This document shows, piece by piece, positions 11,366-22,181 of a DNA stretch of 64,000 nucleotides. Location of the stretch: positions 186,001 to 250,000 of the forward strand of contig JASANG010000052.1 of assembly GCA_030248215.1 (NCBI GenBank), in the 5' to 3' direction. Every line of letters starts with the position of its first letter. Position 1 is the stretch's first letter. A program made the translations under genes and the position numbers. Below the pieces are notes generated by a model that saw nothing but the letters and a program-made list of their open reading frames with translations, did no database searches and was not told the origin of the DNA. Source of the stretch: Enoplolaimus lenunculus. Its lineage: Eukaryota; Nematoda; Enoplea; Enoplida; Thoracostomopsidae.

Positions 11366-11904
11366 TGTATTCATTCCCGAATAATGAGTTTCACGTTGAG
11401 GCAACAGCAAGATTTGCAACGAAGACAAATAAATTTTCGTAACATACTATTTAGAGATTGTTCAATCAAACCTAAAAAACCTATACAAGCAATCTCATAG
11501 TTAAGTTACCAATACTGGGTATACCCCCAGCCAGCTAATAAGCTGCATCTTACCATGAGCAACAAATTACCATAGCTAGCACAATCTGATATATTTGCAA
11601 TTTCAACCTAAAAAGTATTAATTGTTCCGTTGAGAAATTTTGGATCCGCCACGATTTTAAAAATTTAACAACACTGCTAAAATGTTTAAAACTTGCTGTA
11701 CAACATTTAAATAATTTGAGCCCACAGAATACGACGGACACCAACCAAAATGCAATCTTTCCAATCTTGGTAGTCTCACTGGAAACTGCTCGCTTTATGC
11801 CAAAGTACCCAAGAACACATAAAAGCAAACATAGTATAACATCCTATTAAATTGCACCACGCGCAATATATATTAGGACTTGTACCAATATATAGTGGAC
11901 TGCC

Positions 11905-12055
11905 ACAGTGGCGGATCCGGGAATGTTTGGCAGGAGGAACCGTACGATGTATCATAGTAAGAAAAAGCTCAAAAACGAAGCGAGCGAGAAACCAAATACA
12001 ATTTGAATACTAAATCTTAATACAAAAATTTTGATTTTGATCCCGGTTGCGGAGC
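11905..12055 (+). mobile_element. Family N element copy
   Basis: Starts CCACAGTGGCGGATCCGG and carries GAAGCGAGCGAGAAACCAAA and TACTAAATCTTAATACAAAA, the family N body. No coding capacity. Confidence 0.65.
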
Positions 12056-12237
12056 CGATGGACTTGGGCGGCCCCCTTGTATCCTCTGTTGGACCAAGCT
12101 ATGTATAGCCTGAGAGAAGACAATTTAGACTCAAAACTATACAATGTGCGGTAGTGGGTACGCGGCATGTGTGGACCTCGTTAAAGTGTTTGCTTTCCAT
12201 TTAGTTCCGTAAATAGCTGCCACGACTCTGGTTTCAG

Positions 12238-12336
12238 GCTAAGACGGGAATGGGGGGGGGCGAATTGCATTTACCCAAGCCAAAAGTTATGCATGCCGAA
12301 ATTTCGCAAAGCGAATACGGCACCAAAAGCGATTAA
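12238..12336 (+). CDS. Coding-like open stretch upstream of the 12343 frame
   Basis: After a CGACTCTGGTTTCAG acceptor there are 32 open codons, including KPKVMHAEISQSEYG. It lies in the same frame as the stretch starting at 12343. It may be part of the same gene or of the remnant set in 12.2-17.6 kb. Not recognised. Confidence 0.35.
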   Translation, partial: AKTGMGGGELHLPKPKVMHAEISQSEYGTKSD

Positions 12337-12342
12337 AACACC

Positions 12343-12534
12343 ATGTTAAAGTATAATTGGCAAATTGTTAATGACTATTTAATAATGCAATGGCTTTTAC
12401 CTGACCAAAACAACTTGCATTGGGGGACAAGGCGTTTCTGGTCCACTCTCGGGGCGATTCCTTTGCCGAGGGTATCTGTGTTTATGAGACGGTTAGATAA
12501 TGTCATAAGGAATAATGCAAATGTTGACGGCCAA
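12343..12534 (+). CDS. First exon of a candidate two-exon gene
   Basis: ATG at 12343 opens 64 codons (start MLKYNWQIVNDYLIMQWLLP) up to a donor GGCCAA|GTGAAT at 12534. The protein is rich in aromatic and hydrophobic residues in the first third and basic later (MRRLDNVIRNN). It ends in phase 0 and matches the phase of the exon at 12637, with a 102-base intron between. Alternatively the frame runs on to a stop at 12550-12552. Family not recognised; it could be part of the coding remnants in this region. Confidence 0.4.
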
Positions 12535-12636
12535 GTGAATGAAGCACAGTAATGACTGTGTTATAAATTGAGTATAAGACAAAACTATATTTTTAAGGCA
12601 GTTGTGTTTATAATATGTTGTTTAATGTCTTTTTAG

Positions 12637-12753
12637 ACCAGTATGTTTACAATAAACAAACCCTCTGGCACGGCCGAAACGTTTAACGCAGCAGAGTATG
12701 GTTGCAAAATTTATCAGACACTGCACAACTGTAGTTGTTGTAAAAAAGATTGA
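12637..12753 (+). CDS. Terminal exon of the candidate two-exon gene
   Basis: A strong acceptor (TTTAATGTCTTTTTAG) is followed by 38 codons and TGA. The translation TSMFTINKPSGTAETFNAAE continues to a cysteine-rich end, NCSCCKKD. The phase fits the exon ending at 12534, giving a predicted 102-residue product. Three clustered cysteines near the C-terminus might be structural or metal-binding; that is inference. Confidence 0.45.
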   Translation, partial: TSMFTINKPSGTAETFNAAEYGCKIYQTLHNCSCCKKD

Positions 12754-12940
12754 TATGGTTCAAGCACAAATAGAGTAAGGGACGTGGAACCACGCGGGGC
12801 TGGACGGGCCGAGGTTGATTTAGGCACACCATGAGACATGCCGCCGCATATTAGTTGAAAATAGAACAAAAATAGTACGATGAATTTCTGTTGGTTTTGA
12901 TATTTTTAGCTCAAATGTAAGCTGAAATTTTTTTCGACAG

Positions 12941-12991
12941 ACGGAATTTCTAAAATTTATTGAAGACTTTTTTAAAATACAAACAGAGTGA
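12941..12991 (+). CDS. Short coding-like stretch with good acceptor
   Basis: The acceptor GAAATTTTTTTCGACAG precedes 16 codons (TEFLKFIEDFFKIQTE) and a stop. It is an amphipathic, protein-like peptide but very short. It is part of the dense set of coding-like pieces in 12.2-14.6 kb. Confidence 0.25.
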   Translation, partial: TEFLKFIEDFFKIQTE

Positions 12992-13142
12992 AATTTTAAT
13001 TGCTACGCATACATTTATAAAACCTGTCAGCCCCAGGAAGAAATATGCACCGGATCAAACGGTTGTTCAAGTGAACGCCCCGCATCCCGCTTGAGTTATC
13101 TCGTTGCCACTGGCACAGGTTAAGTAGTTGAATTGAACACAG

Positions 13143-13319
13143 ATTTCATTTCGGAACCAAATACCTCATCCAAAAAATTTCAACGACATTAGCGTATCGA
13201 GCATAGAAAATTATGTTGTACTCTGTGAAAAGTTCGTGATTTTGGCTAACCCATTCGCCGTGAATCACACCTCTAGTTTTGTGCTTTTCCGATGTACGCG
13301 TGCCGCTCTGATTCAGTGA
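13143..13319 (+). pseudogene. Coding-like stretch, unidentified
   Basis: 58 codons in one frame to TGA, after an AACACAG acceptor-like site. The translation includes FNDISVSSIENYVVLCEKF and NPFAVNHTSSFVLF, with good hydrophobic/polar alternation. Neighbouring frames just downstream also look coding, so the region reads as a broken coding sequence. Origin not determined. Confidence 0.35.
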
Positions 13320-13735
13320 TGCGGCCGGTTACTGTTTACTATCCCATCCCGATAACTTTACAACACCGATTATAACAAGTATTAGACACAGGTTATGATA
13401 TCCAACTTGTAGCCTGATCCGAAATCCTTATAGCCTAGGAAGTTACGTATTCTACAACGTGTAAAAGTGACTTTATTCTCGTCGCTCCAAAAATTTCAAT
13501 ACGAAATGTATATTCGCCTTTACCTTCCCTTATATAAGTTCCTGCTTTTGCATTAGTAAAAGTACAACCGATTGGTGGTTTTCAAGTTAGGTATGTTGGT
13601 ACCAACAGTTGCGCATTGATTGAAGGGAAATATTGACCCATTTTCAAAGGCGTAGGCTGTCGTAGAACGGCAGGGAACTATAAAGCGTCCTAAAAGCTAT
13701 TTTAGTCTATATAGTTCATTTAGACGTTTGTTTGA

Positions 13736-13921
13736 CTAACCGCAACTGTTAATATCATCAGTCTGGCATTTTCTAAATTTGAGACCGGTATGGCGTCAAT
13801 TACAGGGCTACGGTTATACAAACATGGACAATTATTTCAACAAGCGTGTGTGCAACTGGATGCATTCGGTGTACAAAAGAGAGTACCCAGCGCAAGTTGC
13901 GTTTTTGATCCTACCACCTAG
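13736..13921 (+). pseudogene. Coding-like stretch, unidentified
   Basis: An open frame of 61 codons ending in TAG; it contains ATG at 13790 and the string GLRLYKHGQLFQQACVQLD. A second frame across the same bases is also open and rich in aromatic residues, so the true frame is uncertain. The composition is protein-like. It may be an exon or a fragment of the same broken element as its neighbours. Confidence 0.35.
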
Positions 13922-14118
13922 TTTAGAGGGGGTACAGTTAGACGATTCTGTCCATTTCAGATGGCAAAACATTCCATTATTGTAAAGTTGCAAACTTTAT
14001 GCTTTTAATACGCGTATTCTACTTTTCAAGCGTTAACTACCCCCCTTAGCGAAAGGGTGAGGTCGGCCAAAAACGTAACGCCCGGCGGTGCTTTTAGTGC
14101 CACGAAATATTCCTTCAG

Positions 14119-14266
14119 TTGCACACTCTTGTCGAGGAGTCATTATGGACTCTTGGGTATTCCAAGAGTGCGTTTAATAGACTGTTTCGACAAGGATATG
14201 CAAAACTTGGTACATTTACGATTGATAATCAAGTACAAGACATTTGTGCTTCCCAAAACGCCGATG
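14119..14266 (+). CDS. Candidate internal exon, unidentified
   Basis: Acceptor AAATATTCCTTCAG, 49 open codons, then donor GATG|GTAAGAG. The exon starts in phase 0 and ends in phase 1. The translation includes ESLWTLGYSKSAFNRLFRQG and FTIDNQVQDICASQNAD. Both splice sites are near consensus, which makes this the best-bordered piece in 12.2-17.6 kb. No family recognised. Confidence 0.4.
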
Positions 14267-14442
14267 GTAAGAGACCGTTTTCTTACCAATATTATCATAC
14301 GTTCTATAGTAGTTAATTAATAATGAAGACAGATTTCTTTACAATAATTTTACAACATTTGCCTTTATTTCCAAATGCGTTCAGCACCTATCACCAGTGT
14401 TAGCGACCGTAACAGGCGTTGTAAATTTTCAATACGTCAACA

Positions 14443-14640
14443 ATGATGCAACTTGAAACTAAATTAAGCCCATTTCTTTGGAGTAAACCGAACCGAAGTT
14501 GTTTGTGCATTTTGAAATCCCACCGCTACGGTTGCAGCTTGCAGATGGTGTACATGAAACCGGGTTACACACCTGGGCGGTGGGTGCTAAACATACTTCA
14601 AAATATCGGTCTTGAACGCAACCGTGTCAAGCTATTATAA
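14443..14640 (+). pseudogene. Coding-like stretch with PGYTPG motif
   Basis: An ATG-started frame of 65 codons contains VYMKPGYTPG and ends GLERNRVKLL. The order SLQ-VY-PGYTPG-LER is also seen in 35973-36182, suggesting two diverged copies of one sequence. Other frames here are also coding-like. It looks broken; origin not determined. Confidence 0.35.
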
Positions 14641-14847
14641 GTTTCCCAAAAAATTTCAGTTACGTGATTCGTACATAAAATAGACGTAAACCAGTTTAAG
14701 TGTCAATCGAAACCTTTCGCATAATATTTATTTCTAACTCTGAGTCTAGTTAAGCCTAAACGAAGGCCTCAAGCCTACGCCTTGGTTCGGATGTTTTCGG
14801 GTAAACGGTAATTGGCAAAACAATTAAGTATTTCCATGATTCTATTG

Positions 14848-14974
14848 AGAGTCCTGGAAAAATTTTGGCCCCCTCTAGAAAGTTTTCAACCTTGCTTGTA
14901 AGTCATTGAAAACTTTTAAATGCCGCTCCTGAACAATTTTTAGCCCCCTAGCAAGGTGAGCTGGCTACGGGCCT
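14848..14974. mobile_element. Family G MITE copy, left end truncated
   Basis: Contains CAACCTTGCTTGTAAGTCAT and the right end GAGCTGGCTACGGGCCT. The left end begins inside the element (CTGGAAAAATTTTGGCCCCC). Confidence 0.7.
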
Positions 14975-15119
14975 GGAGTGTTGATGAATATTTTGTATTT
15001 TTAACGCAACAACGTTGAATTTTCAGGCAAAACAGGTAAAAATACCCCTCAAAATTGACCCACATGCGCATGTTTCTTTAGCATTCAAAAAACCGTAATA
15101 AATAAATAACTAAATAAAC

Positions 15120-15178
15120 AAATATATATATATTTTTATATATATATATATAATATATATATATGTATATATATAAAC
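15120..15178. repeat. (AT)n microsatellite
   Basis: An almost pure alternating AT tract of about 58 bases with a few interruptions. Confidence 0.9.
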
Positions 15179-15179
15179 A

Positions 15180-15950
15180 ACGATATTTGACCAATACAAC
15201 TAGCATATATACATAGTTGCTTTAGTCAAAAATGATGACTCCTCAGAGACCTAATTCTTAGAGTTTGAACCCGTTGACTTTATGGCACATCACAATTGAC
15301 AACAAAATGGCCGGCTGTACATCCACAGGCGCATAGGCAGCTTAACTTGATAGGGGGACAATACAATTTTTGAGGAGGGGTATCGCGATTGAAATAATCA
15401 ACTATGAGCGGAGCAAAAAATTTTCTTGGGGGTAGGCAAAATTTTGCTTGGGGTGTTTAACTTAACTGGTCTTCCCCTGGCGACGTGCTCCGGCGGCCTG
15501 TAAGGAAAGCTATGTAACAAGCTGGGACTACTATATATGCCCGATCTTAACACTGGGTCATTGGGGGTGACCTTGGCTCTATTGATGGCCGGCTAAGGCT
15601 TGCATTATCATCTTGATGAAGGACCCATTGGTGGGACTATTTCATATTTGAGCATCATGCAAAAATTAGGATACCAAACTGTTTGTGTGCTATTTTCTAG
15701 GGTTCTCATACATGCGCATGATCCGAGTTTATAATAAATTTTCACTTTTTTGTTACAAGCCTCGATATAGACAAAGTTTGAGATCTACCACAGTTTTTCT
15801 ATGACACTGCTAATTGAACTCTCCATGTCGTATTTTAATTGGTCCAAAATGCGTTGAATGATATTCAGCTACAAACGGGCCACTTGCAGGTCCAAACGAA
15901 ACCTCCATCCTTTGGCCGCTTGCTAACAGCGGTCAAAGCCAACAATTTTG
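15180..15950. other. No supported gene
   Basis: Contains a GC-richer area near 15290-15500 that looks like unclassified repeat. No convincing exon found. Confidence 0.3.
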
Positions 15951-15956
15951 TTGCCA

Positions 15957-16064
15957 AGAATTAATACTAAAATTGTGTTTGGCTTCTCGCTCGCTTTGCT
16001 CGTGAGTTTTTCATTCTATTAAATATCGCGTGTACGTCGAAAATTTCTGGTTTCGCCACTCAGT
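15957..16064 (-). mobile_element. Family N element copy, partial
   Basis: The reverse complement carries the family body (TTGGCTTCTCGCTCGCTTTG as read on +) and ends at TTTCTGGTTTCGCCACTCAG, the family start in reverse. Confidence 0.65.
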
Positions 16065-16305
16065 GTATTAACTCTAAGTAAGAACCAGGACTTCAAAAGC
16101 AACCGGTAAAATACGCCTCGAATTAGCCTCTGTATTCGCTAGTGACTGTAATGGTATAACTAACTTCCATTAACAGGGCCCAACAGTAAAAGCGTGCACT
16201 TTAAAATTTAAATAACAGAATACGAGATGAACAAAAGTACGTTTACCTATACCTCTGGGGGACAAAACCAGCCAGCAAACCTTAGTATGACACCCCGGAA
16301 AGTTC

Positions 16306-16488
16306 TTGATGGCAAAATTTGTATTGAAATTTAATCGTTTACAACGTCGTGTACTTTACTACCTTTCAACTGTATATTACTGGTCGTTACCTGACTTGGT
16401 TAGTGCTGGTAAATGTTTGGTAGACGACAGCGGGATATCCTGCCTGAAATTTAGCAACGACGTCAAAAATAGGCTTTTTAGGTTTTAA
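16306..16488 (+). pseudogene. Coding-like stretch, unidentified
   Basis: A frame of 60 codons ends in TAA and includes SLPDLVSAGKCLVDDSGISC. An overlapping frame starting at ATG 16287 is also protein-like (MTPRKVLDGKICIEI). Probably another piece of the broken coding region that starts near 12.2 kb. Confidence 0.3.
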
Positions 16489-16889
16489 TAAAGTTTACTA
16501 AATAATGTTGCGAAATTTGTTATTTTTTCGCTGGCTTCAAGTGTTCACATGAGGTTTATTCCCTACTGAAATAAAATGTACTCGATACGTCCGTGTTGGT
16601 TGCCAGTAAAAGTTATAAACACAAAATAGTTGGTAAGAAAACGCTAAGACGCAAGTTTACACTTTACCAGCCTTTGGCCACCCCCCTCTGTGCAAAGATC
16701 ATATTCCATTTTTATTTATTTTGAATTGTATTCTTTTTTGCATTGTTTTTGTTTATGTTTTGGGGTTTTGGAGCTGATGGCTAGTAACCGGACGACTTGT
16801 CATACTGCAGGGCATAACTTCTTATGGTTGTTTAAAATTGTATTTTGCTACTAAGCAAACGTGAGTTATGGTTAAAGAGATTAAGGGAT

Positions 16890-16982
16890 TTGCCCAAGCC
16901 GGTTACCACGGAAGGTAGGGACTCAGTCCCCCAACAGAAAAATTTTGCGCCCCAGAAATGATCAACCTTGGCTGTAAGTCAA
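16890..16982. mobile_element. Family G fragment
   Basis: AAGCCGGTTACCACGGAAGG and ATCAACCTTGGCTGTAAGTC match the left half of family G. The right half is missing. Confidence 0.45.
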
Positions 16983-17249
16983 CGTTTCAGCTATTCAGAT
17001 TGGCGCCGCAAACCTTGCATGCAAAGCAAAAAGCCTCATGTGCGGGTAAGTTTCACCAGGTCCAAAAAACTACATCGAATAGCTGAGTAGAATAATTTTT
17101 TGAAAATTGCAAATATAAATTTAAAAGTTTTAACGCCGAAACAAAAAATCTACGCAAATTTATAAAAAATAAATACCAACCACAATCACACCATAAACGC
17201 ACAATATTTCCAATACAAAAACAGCGGCGGACATCGAAATTTCTGACAC

Positions 17250-17370
17250 AGAAGCAGCCAGCGTGCGATAATACTGAAACAATCACCATGCGACGACCGC
17301 GAGCAAGAAGCCAAACGCGCAATTTTAGTACTAAATCTTAATACAAAATTTTGGCTTTAACCCGCGTCGA
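17250..17370 (+). mobile_element. Family N fragment
   Basis: The 3' body of family N: GCGAGCAAGAAGCCAAACGC, then TAGTACTAAATCTTAATACA. The GGATCCAG start is not recognisable. Confidence 0.6.
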
Positions 17371-17384
17371 CGAGCATAGCCTGG

Positions 17385-17624
17385 GTGTCCCCCGTCACGG
17401 ATTCGCCAGTGTGCAAAAGCAATTGTAGTCGAGAGTCGCATTCTGACTTGCGTGATACTACGCGTATCGTTTCAGTTGTATTTTTGTCAGCAAATATCGC
17501 TAAACAGCAAGCAGTTGAATACAGAGTTATCGAATCTGATAAATCCATTATCGCTGCACTGCTGCGGTTAGGGTTAATTTTTTGCATGCCTTCCCATCGG
17601 TCGTTTCCACAGGCACATATATGA
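17385..17624 (+). pseudogene. Coding-like open frame of 79 codons
   Basis: ATG-started frame ending in TGA; includes RIVSVVFLSANIAKQQAVEY and a hydrophobic ALLRLGLIF. The opposite strand is also open over most of it. The composition is protein-like but no family is recognised. It follows a family N fragment directly and is the last piece in the run of coding remnants from 12.2 kb. Confidence 0.3.
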
Positions 17625-17896
17625 CGAGAAACGGATGTATTTTCACTGTGAAATTTCTAGAGAAACAAGACATTTAGCACTTTTAACAGGCTTTGGAATA
17701 ACATACTGATGAATTCTCCAGTCAACACTTTTGTTCGTTCTGTTTAGCATTTCAGTGGCTGGGACGACCGAATGATGCGTAGAACTACTAGGAAAACAAG
17801 TCTACCCCCAGCCAAACAGTTAGTACTTGTTACCGATGCGTAGGGGATCTTTATATCTCCCCCCTGGTCGCATATTTGTTACAAGGATGCTATCCA

Positions 17897-18086
17897 GGCC
17901 TGTCTCTAGCTTACCTTGCATGGGAGGGGCTAAAAAATTTTCACGAGAGGCATACAAAGGTTTTCGTTAACTTTAAAAGCATTGTTCAAATGTTTGGACC
18001 AAAATTTTGGTGTGGCAGCTGTCAGCCCTGTTGGTCCCAATTTTTGTAGGGGGGGGCTAAGCCCCTTTGCCCCCCCTTGGCTACCA
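17897..18086. mobile_element. Family G MITE copy, diverged
   Basis: Left end AGGCCTGTCTCTAGCTTACC, right end CCCCCCTTGGCTACCAGCC, with the ATACAAAGGTTTTCG block inside. Its right part is included in a tandem duplication (18039-18373). Confidence 0.55.
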
Positions 18087-18373
18087 GCCAGATGCTATCG
18101 GCCAACCTTTTCCTGAAACAAGAGTTGTATAACACGAGTAGTAATGCTATCCTCTCTGTAGCAGTTTTGAAACTGAAATTTAGCAATTTAAAAACTGTGA
18201 CACATCAATTTTTGTAGGGGTGCTAAGCCCCTTTACCCCCCCTTGGCTACCAGCCAGATGCTATCGACCAACCTTTTCCTGAAAAATAGAGTGGTATAAA
18301 ACGAGTAGTAATGCGATCCTGTCTCTAGTAGTTTTGAAACTGAAATTTAGCAATTTGAAAATTGTGACACATC
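18039..18373. repeat. 168-bp direct tandem duplication
   Basis: Copy 1 (18039-18206) and copy 2 (18207-18373) start AATTTTTGTAGGGG and share CAGATGCTATCG, CAACCTTTTCCTGAAA and AACTGAAATTTAGCAATTT. Differences are about one in ten, so the duplication is not very recent. It includes the right end of a family G copy plus about 120 bases of flank. Confidence 0.85.
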
Positions 18374-18559
18374 ACGAAAAAAATTTTGTTGTTTATGTTG
18401 TATTTATATATGATTCAACAATCGATGATAATTATAAGCTAAACAGGTTATAAACGGGTAAGCGTGATATTTTTAGGTAAAACAAGACTAAACTAATTCT
18501 ACCGCTGGTTTCGCTGGTAACAAATACAAATTTGGCAAACACATTCTGAACGGTATTCA

Positions 18560-18655
18560 AGCCTGTAGCCAGCTCAGCATGTGCTTGGGGGCTAAAAATA
18601 TTTCAGTCAGGGTATAGAAAACATTTCACTTTGCTAGTAAAGGTTGAACCTGTTC
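18560..18655. mobile_element. Family G fragment, left half
   Basis: GCCTGTAGCCAGCTCAGC followed by GGGGGCTAAAAATATTTCAG is the family start. It ends near the central GGTTGAACC. Confidence 0.55.
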
Positions 18656-19228
18656 TAAGGTGGTTCAACTTTTTCCCGGTTGGTCTCAGTGTCCATTGAA
18701 TGTTCTTTGGCTGCTGACTTAAATGTATTGTATTGTTTGATTTACTTATGAAAATTTAACCATTTATCAACTCGATGCTCCAATAATCGCCAATAAAGCT
18801 TCGTTGGTTTTGTGAGGTGTGATTATCGACGGCCCTGAGCCGCTATATTTTTAGTTTGCTAATTTGCTCTAAAGCTTAAGCTTACTCTATTGTAGACCCT
18901 CAGAAAATGGTTTCGTAAGTGATCTTTGCATGGACCATTTTTCTTATATATGTAGGTCCCTCAAAGTCCTGCGTACTTTTTTGAATATAAACCCAACTAT
19001 TTTCGATAGTTAAACAGAGGGCACATATAAATATTTTTGATACTAAAAATCGAATAAGCAGAAATATATCACCCTGTCATTTAGACGGAGACGATAAAAA
19101 TAGGCATTTTAACAGGTTCCAGAATAACCTGCTGGATTAGTTCGCTCTCGAATATTAAACTTTTACACGATGTTTTACATCCTATCGAAATATAATCCTG
19201 GTAACACCGCTACTTCCTTAATAACTTT

Positions 19229-19414
19229 GGTCCATGTTACTTTAAAGGGCGTCCAGGTTTCTGGTGAGTCTATAAATGAGTCGATTCATATTCTAGATTA
19301 CATTTTTTGCTTAGGCTTAGGCTTTGGCTTAGGAACACATTTTTGCAACGCTTAGGCTTAGGGGTAGGAATACGCTTAATCTACTGTTACGCCCCTAATA
19401 GAGTAACATTGGCC
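19229..19414 (+). mobile_element. Family T MITE copy
   Basis: Ends GGTCCATGTTACTTTAAAGG and (right) GAGTAACATTGGCC are inverted repeats. Between them are CCAGGTTTCTGGTGAG, several TTAGGC units and ACGCTTAATCTACTGTTACG. No open frame, typical of a non-autonomous DNA element. The autonomous partner is not in the window. Confidence 0.85.
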
Positions 19415-19552
19415 ATACTACTTTTGTACATCGGGAACTGCGAACAGCGAATGTTCAAATTTCAACGAATTTGAGCTTTGTTTTAAAATCGAACGAATAG
19501 TAAAGCTGCATACGCGTAAAAGTTTGGCCTAAATTTTATATTTTAAATCTGT

Positions 19553-19702
19553 ACCAGTGGTGGATGCAGAAATATTTCATAGCGAAAATTGTGAGGAAGA
19601 TTATAGTAAAAAAATTGTTCGCAGGCAAACCAAGCGAAAAGCCAAACGCAATATTATTCTAGTAAATTTTAATACAAAATTTTGTTTTTGATCTCAGTTG
19701 GT
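19553..19702 (+). mobile_element. Family N element copy
   Basis: Starts CCAGTGGTGGATGCAGAAAT and carries GCGAAAAGCCAAACGCAATA and AATTTTAATACAAAATTTTG. Confidence 0.65.
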
Positions 19703-19935
19703 TCGCGTTATCTTGGGCGTTCCCTCATTGGACGCTGTGATCCGCCAGCGATCTGTACATATCGGGAAGTTATTCATGCTTGTCGGAACAGCTAAAATAT
19801 ATACAACACCACGTGGATTTTGCTGTCAGTTAATACATTTTCGGATATCCAAAAAAGTATTTTACGGAAAATTTAGTAACTTAAAGCTACGATGTCTTTT
19901 GAGGCATGCTTCACAACGGCTCTTGCACACTCTCA

Positions 19936-20096
19936 GACCTGTAGCTAGCTCACCTTGCTAGGGGGGGCTAAACATTTTTCAGAAGGGCCATGTAACGGAT
20001 TTTGATGACTTCCAAGCTACGTTGAAAATGTTCTAGGGGCCACATTTCTTCCAAGGGGGCTGAACGCTGTCTGATTCACATCTGGCTACGGGGCCC
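19936..20096. mobile_element. Family G MITE copy
   Basis: Left end GACCTGTAGCTAGCTCACCT, right end TCTGGCTACGGGGCC; the central GATGACTTCCAAGCTACGTT is a diverged form of the family core. Confidence 0.7.
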
Positions 20097-20375
20097 CGTA
20101 CGCTTTCCCTGCCACATTTAAGATTAATGTTTACACTTAGGCTTAAACTAATGCTAAGCTTGTGATGGAAAGTTTACAAGAGGCTTTACAGCTGCAATAC
20201 CTTTTAAACGTAAGTAAATCCAACATAGAGGCCAGTAAATGATCAGAGGATATACGAGGATTCCGCTAAACATCCTTAAGGGATTAAAAATTTTCGGTGG
20301 ATCTGAAGTTTTCGCAAAAAGACTGCGTACTTTGCGGTGTGTTTTTTGATTACAGGGCTGACCGAACGTTTCTTA

Positions 20376-20640
20376 CCTTCAAATTAGCCATTTTGGCCTC
20401 AGAAAGTTCCCTATAACCGGGCATTATACACCTTTAAAGCCTCAAAATGATAGTCTGAATGATACTTTTCATCAGTGCTTGCAATGCGAATACGCTCTTT
20501 GTGGATGTAAAATTTATTGCTAAGAAACGACTAATGCGGCATCTTTATTTGCTCATGAACCACATTCAGGTATAAATTACGGTTATGGTTTGTGCCAAAA
20601 CTGTTTTGTGGCTTTGAGAAACAAACCTAAACCTACTTTG
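20376..20640 (+). repeat. 265-bp dispersed repeat, copy 1 of 2
   Basis: The reverse complement of 33863-34125 matches it almost throughout, for example CTGAATGTGGTTCATGAGCA and TTGGCACAAACCATAACCGT in the other copy. No open frame and no terminal inverted repeat are visible. The high similarity over 265 bases suggests recent spread or constraint. Confidence 0.85.
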
Positions 20641-20687
20641 AAGATGGAGTATTTAATCAAGAGTGGATGATCACTCTTAGACAATAG

Positions 20688-20870
20688 GGCCTTGTTACTT
20701 TAAGGGGCGTAACAGTAGATTAAGCGTATTCCTAAGCCCAAGTCTAAGCGTTGCAAGAAAGTGTTACTAAGCCTAAGCCTAAGCTTAAGCAAAAAAATGT
20801 AATCTAGAATCTAAACCTACTCTTTTATAGACCCACCAGTAACCTGGACGCCCCTACAGTAACATGGGCC
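20688..20870 (-). mobile_element. Family T MITE copy, inverted
   Basis: Left GGCCTTGTTACTTTAAGGGG, right CAGTAACATGGGCC, with CCTAAGCCTAAGCTTAAGC inside and TCTAGAATCTAAACCTACTC near the right end. Same family as 19229-19414 in the opposite direction. Confidence 0.85.
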
Positions 20871-21302
20871 AACAATAGTATGCAACTACAGGGGTTCTGC
20901 ACAGTGCAAAATGTATCAGCGTGTGTTCTATTTTTGCCCGACCCCCCACCCTGATTAGAGTGTAGTCACCACTTGAACCACACAGTAACCAAAGGATTGA
21001 AGAATAACAATATAAGCAACTTGAGATTAAATCAAAAAACATTAGTGCAACGTATCCCCTCTCCTCAAGGTTGGGAAGGTTAAAAACGCAACGTGTGCTG
21101 GGTACATTGCTTTGTACACAGAATGTACGCATTGGCACACTCTTGTCATTATCTACTCTTGGTTTAATAGACACAGACAGGATCCGAAATCTACGCACGA
21201 ATCATAGCGTACCACACCATAACCTAAATCTAAGCAAATGCCGCCTAAGCCTGTATCTAAAGAATAACCCTAACAATCAGTACCTAAAGAATAAGCCTAA
21301 CC

Positions 21303-21417
21303 AGGCCCGTAGTCAGCTCACCATGCTAGGAAGGGGGACTCAGGAGGGTGCATACAAGGGTTTTCAATGTGTTACAAGGCAGGTTGAAAATTTTCTAGGG
21401 GAGGCAAAATTTTTCCT
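21303..21417. mobile_element. Family G copy, right end missing
   Basis: Starts AGGCCCGTAGTCAGCTCACC, includes GCATACAAGGGTTTTCAATG, and stops after the GGCAAAATTTTTCC block. Confidence 0.65.
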
Positions 21418-21570
21418 AAGCATAAACCAAAGCAATGCCTTCGATTGCATTCGTGGCGTATTTAATCGATAGGCAAATTCATACGCGAACGATCGTTGAT
21501 AGGTTTTGTAATGCATATCTGTATATAATATTTCAAAACACAAAAACATATCCTTCCCCACCTGCAAACA

Positions 21571-21735
21571 CGCCCGTAGCCAGCTTACTTAGCTAGAGGG
21601 CGCTGAAATTTTTCCAGCAGGCGCATTCAAGGGTTCTTAATGACTTACAAGCAAGATTGAAAACTTTGCAACGTGGAGGCAAAATTTTTCCACGGGGAGA
21701 ACTGAGCCCCCGTGGCCCCCCTTGACTACAGGCCC
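21571..21735. mobile_element. Family G MITE copy, near full length
   Basis: Left CGCCCGTAGCCAGCTTACTT and right CCCCTTGACTACAGGCCCG are inverted. The internal blocks GACTTACAAGCAAGATTGAA and GGCAAAATTTTTCCACGG are intact. Confidence 0.75.
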
Positions 21736-22181
21736 GCCGGCAAACCCTGGATTCACAGCTGAAATCGCTGAAATAGAGATTTCATTCATAGTACCGTTAC
21801 GGGATTCTCAGCGTGCGAAAAAATAGCGACAAACATATCAACATATAATAAACATAAATACAAAAACAACAAAAAATGCGGTTGGTATCCGAAAAGCTTT
21901 AATCTTCGATGATGCATAATTAATGATAAGAAACCCTAGTGATGGTACTACCATTAAAAGCCACAATTTAGTACCCACATAAAAGACGTTTGAGCCTAAA
22001 ATTTTGCGGATATAACGCTTGCAAGAACGCTGATTTTGAACCCGGAGTTTTGATGATCAGACTCGCAACCTATGGATATATTGAAAACCAAATAAAACGG
22101 TCCAATGGTATTTTAGACTGTTAGCCTTTTTCTGCATTATACAATTTCAACGGAAATCTAAACCCGCATTCTCAAATATGT

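Noticed and set aside
11550-11828. 92-codon minus-strand frame with hydrophobic segments
   Set aside because: It runs through a GTGGCGGATCC motif typical of family N and has no convincing acceptor; hydrophobicity is expected from T-rich DNA.
20166-20210. MESLQEALQLQYLLN followed by GTAAGT as a first exon
   Set aside because: Start and donor are attractive, but the upstream bases are diverged CTTAGG repeat and I found no phase-compatible acceptor downstream.
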